This document shows positions 1 through 4,744 of a stretch of DNA of 7,251 nucleotides, in pieces; within the stretch, counting starts at the first letter, position 1; the number at the start of each line of letters is the position of its first letter. The stretch covers positions 1 through 7,251 of the forward strand of contig JAITAZ010000294.1 in assembly GCA_031283825.1 (NCBI GenBank). Reading direction: 5' to 3'. Under the pieces are notes generated by a model. It ran no database searches, was not told where the DNA came from, and saw only the letters and a list, made by a program, of their open reading frames with translations. Both the position numbers and the translations under genes were made by a program. This stretch comes from Planctomycetaceae bacterium (GTDB lineage: Bacteria; Planctomycetota; Planctomycetia; Pirellulales; Thermoguttaceae).

Positions 1-306
1 ATTGAACCATCAACGCAATGATTCAACATACGCGGAGTCAAACAACGCTTTTGTATTTTTTGCCGTCAATAAATTCTGCCGAACTCAAAGCGTACCGAGC
101 CAAACTAATTTAAATCGACATCAATTGAATATGCCAATATCGGCAAATGTAAATTCAAATGAGTCAATTTAAGATTTATAAAAAACGTTATGAGACCGAA
201 ATTTCAAATGTAAGCTAATGTTCAAAAAATAAAAGAGCGGGGATTCTACCAACAACCAAGTTTCCTGTCAATACCCAATTAAAAAAAGATAAAGAAAGCT
301 AATAAC
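1..306. other. AT-rich stretch without a recognisable gene
   Basis: No open frame with coding character was found on either strand; stops are frequent in all frames and no RNA gene was recognised. A - strand gene could start near the left edge, because an ATG complementary to 27-29 opens a frame that leaves the window after nine codons, but no ribosome binding site precedes it and the stretch is too short to judge. Minor internal repetition is visible (CAAATGTAA at about 144 and 206). The stretch ends where the hairpin array begins. Confidence 0.5.
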
Positions 307-362
307 CCCCGATCCGGTAGGCGGTAATAGATCAGGTAGGCGGTCACCTACCGGATCTGGGG
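307..362. repeat. hairpin of GATCCGGTAGG repeats
   Basis: CCCC plus GATCCGGTAGG (307-321) pairs with CCTACCGGATC plus GGGG (347-362), with one bulged T at 358. A further forward copy, GATCAGGTAGGCGG, sits inside the loop from 330, so its GGTAGG (335-340) can compete with the outer arm for the same CCTACC (347-352). This gives two mutually exclusive folds. The same word recurs at 601-636. No T tract follows, so it is not a standard terminator. It could be a repetitive extragenic palindrome, a protein-binding site or a structured RNA; the sequence alone does not decide. Confidence 0.6.
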
Positions 363-375
363 CAACAAGTCCCTA

Positions 376-419
376 TTGAGTCATTAACCACTAACTAAAA
401 TCTAGGATTAACGACTCAA
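376..419. repeat. 12-bp imperfect inverted repeat
   Basis: TTGAGTCATTAA (376-387) pairs with TTAACGACTCAA (408-419) with one mismatch, leaving a loop of 20 nt. It lies between two stronger hairpins and has no T tract. On its own it could be chance in AT-rich DNA; its place in a row of hairpins makes it a little more credible as part of a composite repeat. Confidence 0.35.
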
Positions 420-421
420 AA

Positions 422-460
422 GAAAAAAAATCCTACGCCCTGAAAGGGCTGCGTAGTTTT
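422..460. terminator. terminator-like or REP-like hairpin with A/T tracts
   Basis: CTACGC (433-438) can pair with GCGTAG (451-456). Alternatively CTAC/GTAG closes outside GCCC (437-440) pairing with GGGC (446-449) around the loop TGAAA. A run of A on the left (422-430) and TTTT on the right (457-460) give it the layout of a bidirectional intrinsic terminator. The T tract is longer, eight T, when read on the - strand. No gene end is visible on either side within reach, so a terminator role would serve a gene to the left of the window or is fortuitous. The immediately following second hairpin suggests a dispersed palindromic repeat as the alternative. Confidence 0.4.
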
Positions 461-462
461 AA

Positions 463-481
463 CCCACCGCAACGCGGTGGG
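463..481. repeat. perfect 8-bp GC-rich hairpin, REP-like
   Basis: CCCACCGC (463-470) pairs perfectly with GCGGTGGG (474-481) around the three-base loop AAC. It is far more GC-rich than its surroundings and begins six bases after the previous hairpin, so the two look like one twin-hairpin unit. Twin GC-rich palindromes of this size in intergenic DNA are typical of REP/BIME-type elements; membership of such a family is inferred, since only one copy is visible here. Confidence 0.55.
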
Positions 482-596
482 CTAGAATTTTAAAAAGCAC
501 AAATATCTGCCGTTGCCTACCTCTTGAACAGTTACGTTTTTTTGTAATACTTCTGTATAAATTTATTTTATCTTTACTGTTCATTAGATAAATAAC

Positions 597-640
597 CATC
601 GATCAGGTAGGCGAACTTATGGTCGCCTACCTGATCGGTG
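597..640. repeat. perfect inverted repeat of GATCAGGTAGGCGA
   Basis: CGATCAGGTAGGCGA (600-614) is exactly complementary to TCGCCTACCTGATCG (623-637), with an 8-nt loop (ACTTATGG). As RNA the stem can extend to 597/640 through a T-G wobble. Two decayed partial copies follow (ACCTGATCG from 645 and GCCTAC... from 660). The word is the same as in the hairpin at 307-362, so two separated palindromes of one family lie before the same gene. No T tract follows the stem. Confidence 0.65.
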
Positions 641-665
641 ATCAACCTGATCGATAAACGCCTAC

Positions 666-702
666 GGAATAGTTACAATATTTCAAACCCGTGAACGGTT
701 AC
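666..702. repeat. two GAAYRGTTAC words before the transporter fusion gene
   Basis: GGAATAGTTAC (666-676) and GTGAACGGTTAC (691-702) are direct copies 26 bases apart. Related copies are TTGAACAGTTAC (524-535), the outer left end of the long inverted repeat (4410-4420, as its complement GTAACCGTTCA) and its outer right end (TGAATAGTTAC, 4727-4737). All five are intergenic. The word could be a repeat-family end or an operator-like site. It was found by eye and not by exhaustive counting. Confidence 0.45.
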
Positions 703-710
703 GATATTAT
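682..710 (+). promoter_or_regulatory. possible sigma70-like promoter
   Basis: TTCAAA (682-687, four of six matches to the -35 consensus) and TATTAT (705-710, five of six matches to the -10 consensus) are separated by 17 bases. Transcription would start near 717, giving an untranslated leader of about 80 bases before the ATG at 798. The spacer contains the GAACGGTTAC word, so a repressor or repeat-derived sequence could affect it. AT-rich DNA yields such matches by chance, so support is weak. Confidence 0.25.
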
Positions 711-797
711 TTACACATCAATTCACACTATGTCAAACGTAGTGCCGTTGTTTTTTTGCGCAACTTTTTAGACGCTTTCCGCTCGTTATTTATTTTT

Positions 798-3700
798 ATG
801 AAAACCGAAAAACCTCAATCGCTTTTTAATAAAGGATTTATTGCTTTAGTTATTACTCAATTTACAGTTGCGTTTAACGATAACGCTTTTCGTTGGTTGC
901 TTGTGCCAATCGGGAAAGAGTACGCTAACGACGATTTAGTCCGATTTCTTGGCGGTGCGTTTTTGATACTTCCATTTTTGATCTGGACGTCTATCGCCGG
1001 TTACGTAACCGACCGATTCAGCCGACGAAATGCAATTATCTGTTGTAAATTAGTCGAAATATTACTGCTCGGCGCGGCAATTAGCGTGATTTGTCTCGGT
1101 CCTAGTATCGCTGAAGCCAAAATCTCTAATGATAAAATGCCGAATAAAATTATTATTCTACTCGGAATCATGTTTTTACTCGGTTCTCAAGCCGCGTTTT
1201 TTAGTCCGTCGAAATACGGAACAATCCCCGATCTTGTGCCTCATTCAAAAATCTCTTCCGCCAACGGTATTATTGTAATGTTCACGATGCTTGCTTGTGT
1301 TTCGGGTCAAATTCTTGGCGGTTATGTTTTTTACTGGACGACCATTTACGAAAATAATCTCCCAACCGGCATTCCGGGAGGGACGCGAATTTGGATTACC
1401 GCAGTTGTACTTCTTGGCGTATCTGTAATCGGACTTATTTCTAGTTTTTTCATTCCTAAAATGAACCCTGTCGCGCCCGACACGAAGTTTCCGCTCAATC
1501 CATTTCTCCAAACCGGACGCGATCTCGCCGCATTGTTTTCGTATCGTAATTTATTTTGGGTTTCGATTGCCAGCGCTTTTTTCTGGGGACTTGCTGCGCT
1601 CGCTCAAAATAATATCGATAAATTCGCTACAGAATTTCTGCTAGTTCAACAACAACACGTTACTATTCTTGCCGCCGTTTTGACTATCGGAATAGGCATT
1701 GGCGCGGTGTTTTGCGGTTGGCTTTCCGGTAAACGAATCGAACTTGGACTCGTTCCTATCGGCGCATTTGGAATGGGATTTTTCATTTTAATTCTTGGAT
1801 TCGCTCCGGGTCATGCCGCCGATGTCAATGCCGGTTGCGGAACTCCTTTTATGTTGCCGTATATTTTCACGACGGCGGTAATGCTGCTGACCGGACTTTG
1901 GGCGGGCTTGTACGATATACCGTTAGCGGCTTACATTCAAGAAAAAAGCCCCGCCAAGAAAAGAGGACGAATGATCGCCGCTTACAATTTCATGACTTTT
2001 TCCGCAATGTTTTTATTTATCGGACTTGGGCTTCTCGGGGCGAAAGTCTTTGAATTGTTTTTTAATCATCCGAGTTTAATCATTTGGATTTCTACAGGTT
2101 TGATAACGATTGCCGTCAGCGTTTTGTTAGCGTATTGGTTTAATGCGGAGTTTATTATTTTTTCGTTACGAATATTATTCCGCGTGATTTATCGTCCGAA
2201 ATATGTCGGCGTTGAGAATATTCCTCTTGAGGGCGGCGCGTTATTGGTTTCGAATCATGTTAGTTTGCTGGACGGATTGATTATGTACGTTGGATGTCCG
2301 CGAAACATTCGATTTCTTGCATTCGAGCCGATGATTCCAAAAATTTTTGAAGGTTGTGCGCGAGCGACAAAACTGATTCGGATTCGTCCAGAAGACGCTA
2401 AAAGCGTTGTTCGGGCGTTGAAAGCGGCGCGTGAAGCGTTGCAAAACGGCGAGATTGTCGGAGTTTTTGCCGAAGGCGGAATTACGCGAAATGGTCAGAT
2501 GAAAGCGTTTGAATCTGGATTTATGTCGATTTTGAAAGGGACGAAAAACATTCCGGTTATTCCTTGTCATATTGGCGGACTTCACGAAAGTATGTTCGGT
2601 TACAAGTACGGCGAAAAAATTAAACTTCAACCAAGACATTTATTAAACGACGTAATTATTGCATTTGGAAAGCCGATTTATAATCCGTCGTTTCCGCAGC
2701 AAGTTCAGCTTGCGGTTCAGGAACTTGGCGTTGACGTTTATGCAAATCACAATAAAAAATTGTTGCCGATTCCCGCGAAATCGTTTATTAGAACTTGTCG
2801 AAATCGCGGACGTAAGTTGATGTTTGCGGATTCGACTGGTATTCAGCTTAAAGGTTATCGATTTTTGACGGCAGCGTTAATTATGCGGAAGTTGCTGAAA
2901 AAATATGTGCTAAATTCACGCGAGAATGAACTCAATATAGGAATATTAGCACCAATGTCAGTTGGAGGAAGTATTTTGAATTCGGCGATAATTTTAGACC
3001 GCCGCGTTCCGGTAAATTTGAATTTTACATTTGGAAACGAAGGAATAAATTATTGCATCAAACAAGCCGGAATTAAAAGCGTTATGACAAGCCGGAAAGT
3101 AATGGAACGATATCCAGACTTAAAACTCGACGCGAAAATAATCTGTTCGGAAGATTTAATTCCGAAAATTTCGTTATGGATGAAAATTTATTATTTCGGC
3201 ATTGCAACGATTTTACCTTCATGGATTCTTGAAAAGTTTCTTGGACTTTGTCGAAAGAATATTAACGACGAGCTTGCGGCGTTGATTTATACGTCTGGTT
3301 CGACAGGTCGTCCGAAAGGCGTTATGTTGACGAATAACAATCTTGCTGAAGTTGGACGCGGATTTGTCGGCGCGTTGAATTTGAATCGCGAGGATACGAT
3401 ACTTGGATTTTTACCGTTTTTTCATGCGTTTGGTTTACTTGGTAATTTCTGGTTGCCGATTTTTTGCGGCGGCGCGGGAGTTTTTCATTTCAGTCCGTTG
3501 GAACCGCAAAAAATAGGCGAAATGGCAAGAAAATATCCGGTAACTTTTTTAGCCTCAACTCCAACGTTCTTAAGAAATTTTCTACGCAAGCGTCCTAAAG
3601 AGGATTTTGAAAAAATTCATACTGTTATGACCGGCGCGGAAAAATTGCCAATCGATTTGATTGAAGCATGGCAAGAAAAGTACGGCATTCGACCGAGCGA

Positions 3701-4385
3701 AGGATTTGGCGCGACAGAGTTATCGCCGTTACCGGCTACGAATGTCCCTGAGTGTCGGACGTTTGACAAGTTTCATATTTATCGCAAGGACGGTTCGATT
3801 GGTAGAGCGATTGTAAATGTTGTGGTCAAGGTAATTGATATTGAGTGCGGAGCAGATTTACCGCCAAATGAAGTAGGAATGATTGTAGTTAAAGGTTCTA
3901 TTGTGATGAAAGGATATTACAAGCAACCGGAATTAACGGAGAAGGTTTTAAAAAATGGTTGGTATATTACGGGCGATATCGGCAAGATGGACGAGGACGG
4001 TTTTGTTTGGATTACGGGGCGTCGGACGAGGATTTCAAAAATTGCAGGAGAGATGATTCCGCATATTTTGATTGAGGAAGAGATTCAAAAAATAATTACA
4101 AAAACGTTGGAGGAATCTGCTAAATCTGACGACGGCGTTGAGCCGTTAATTGCGGTAACGGCGTTACCGCATTTGACTCGGGGCGAGCAGATTGTTGTCT
4201 TGTACAAGGAGTTGCCGTTGACTCCGCATGAAATTATTGAGCGATTAATTGTTTCGGGTTTACCTCATTTATGGATTCCTCGCGTTGATGGATTTTTCAA
4301 AGTTGAATCGATCCCCGTACTAGGAACCGGAAAACTAGACCTAGCCGCAATAAAACAAAAAGCTGAAGAATTACACAATTTGTAA
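798..4385 (+). CDS. aas: LplT-type transporter / PlsC acyltransferase / acyl-ACP synthetase fusion
   Basis: Predicted 1195-residue membrane protein that would import lysophospholipids and re-acylate them at the inner membrane. Residues about 12-448 show twelve hydrophobic segments and the LplT-like FNDNAFRW signature in helix 1. Residues about 455-650 are a PlsC-type acyltransferase with the catalytic H487-x4-D492 (NHVSLLDG) and the EGG block at 559. Residues about 675-1195 are an AMP-binding enzyme with TSGSTGRPKG (832-841), GATE (971-974), TGD (D1060) and the C-terminal lysine in GTGK (K1179). All catalytic motifs are intact. In E. coli, LplT (397 residues) and Aas (719) are separate proteins, so the length fits a full fusion. 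ATG 798 is preferred because it places the usual short tail before helix 1. An in-frame TTG at 756 adds 14 residues. Neither start has a clear Shine-Dalgarno site. The next gene is convergent, so no operon is visible. Domain identity is firm; the exact lipid substrate is inferred. Confidence 0.93.
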   Translation: MKTEKPQSLFNKGFIALVITQFTVAFNDNAFRWLLVPIGKEYANDDLVRFLGGAFLILPFLIWTSIAGYVTDRFSRRNAIICCKLVEILLLGAAISVICLGPSIAEAKISNDKMPNKIIILLGIMFLLGSQAAFFSPSKYGTIPDLVPHSKISSANGIIVMFTMLACVSGQILGGYVFYWTTIYENNLPTGIPGGTRIWITAVVLLGVSVIGLISSFFIPKMNPVAPDTKFPLNPFLQTGRDLAALFSYRNLFWVSIASAFFWGLAALAQNNIDKFATEFLLVQQQHVTILAAVLTIGIGIGAVFCGWLSGKRIELGLVPIGAFGMGFFILILGFAPGHAADVNAGCGTPFMLPYIFTTAVMLLTGLWAGLYDIPLAAYIQEKSPAKKRGRMIAAYNFMTFSAMFLFIGLGLLGAKVFELFFNHPSLIIWISTGLITIAVSVLLAYWFNAEFIIFSLRILFRVIYRPKYVGVENIPLEGGALLVSNHVSLLDGLIMYVGCPRNIRFLAFEPMIPKIFEGCARATKLIRIRPEDAKSVVRALKAAREALQNGEIVGVFAEGGITRNGQMKAFESGFMSILKGTKNIPVIPCHIGGLHESMFGYKYGEKIKLQPRHLLNDVIIAFGKPIYNPSFPQQVQLAVQELGVDVYANHNKKLLPIPAKSFIRTCRNRGRKLMFADSTGIQLKGYRFLTAALIMRKLLKKYVLNSRENELNIGILAPMSVGGSILNSAIILDRRVPVNLNFTFGNEGINYCIKQAGIKSVMTSRKVMERYPDLKLDAKIICSEDLIPKISLWMKIYYFGIATILPSWILEKFLGLCRKNINDELAALIYTSGSTGRPKGVMLTNNNLAEVGRGFVGALNLNREDTILGFLPFFHAFGLLGNFWLPIFCGGAGVFHFSPLEPQKIGEMARKYPVTFLASTPTFLRNFLRKRPKEDFEKIHTVMTGAEKLPIDLIEAWQEKYGIRPSEGFGATELSPLPATNVPECRTFDKFHIYRKDGSIGRAIVNVVVKVIDIECGADLPPNEVGMIVVKGSIVMKGYYKQPELTEKVLKNGWYITGDIGKMDEDGFVWITGRRTRISKIAGEMIPHILIEEEIQKIITKTLEESAKSDDGVEPLIAVTALPHLTRGEQIVVLYKELPLTPHEIIERLIVSGLPHLWIPRVDGFFKVESIPVLGTGKLDLAAIKQKAEELHNL

Positions 4386-4400
4386 TTGTAATATTTCAGT

Positions 4401-4744
4401 AAAAATTGTGTAACCGTTCATGGTTTTAAACGCGGATAATAGGGGGATTTTTTAAACGCGGATAATAACGGATTGGACGGATAATCGCGGAAAATGCAAA
4501 TGGCGATTTTAATATTTATAAAATTGTATTATTTATTTAGGTTTATTTAGTTATAATTTTCACACTTAATTAGTCTTATAATTTCTCATTCACTCCATTC
4601 TTTATCCCCTTTAATCTATTGACTTCTCTACCACCAAAGCATCATTCCCATTCTCCGCGATTATCCGTCCTATCAGCTATTATCCGCATTTAAAATTCCC
4701 CCTAATTATCCGTGATTTAAAAACCGTGAATAGTTACAAAAATT
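4401..4744. mobile_element. MITE-like long inverted repeat between convergent genes
   Basis: An arm at 4410-4494 is imperfectly complementary to 4651-4737. Perfect blocks include 17 bp (4475-4491 with 4654-4670), 10 bp (4458-4467 with 4678-4687), 7 bp (AGGGGGA 4441-4447 with 4697-4703) and 7 bp (GGATAAT 4434-4440 with 4705-4711), in the same order on both sides. The core of about 156 bases is AT-rich and has no open frame. AAAAATT occurs just outside each arm (4401-4407 and 4738-4744) as a possible 7-bp target duplication, although AT-richness weakens this. The arms repeat the word CGGATAAT several times. No transposase is present, so it would be non-autonomous. Alternatively it is a large two-way transcription barrier, since transcripts of both flanking genes would run into it. 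Confidence 0.5.

Noticed and set aside
524..550. TTGAAC (524-529) and TAATAC (545-550) as a promoter
   Set aside because: The spacer is only 15 bases, the -35 part is explained by the GAAYRGTTAC word, and the site lies about 250 bases before the gene with a strong hairpin in between.
300..660. CRISPR array
   Set aside because: The repeated words are short, irregularly spaced and occur in both orientations with no constant spacer length.
1245..2639. Open frames inside the fusion gene at 1245-1511 (-), 1835-2053 (+) and 2241-2639 (-)
   Set aside because: They lie wholly within the transporter and acyltransferase coding sequence in other frames, and their translations are basic and low in hydrophobic order, with no recognisable domain.
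4373..4411. Stem ACACAATTT (4373-4381) / AAATTGTGT (4403-4411) as an intrinsic terminator of the fusion gene
   Set aside because: The stem is AT-only apart from a few pairs, has a 21-nt loop, includes the stop codon and is not followed by a T tract. The adjacent long inverted repeat is a better candidate for ending transcription.
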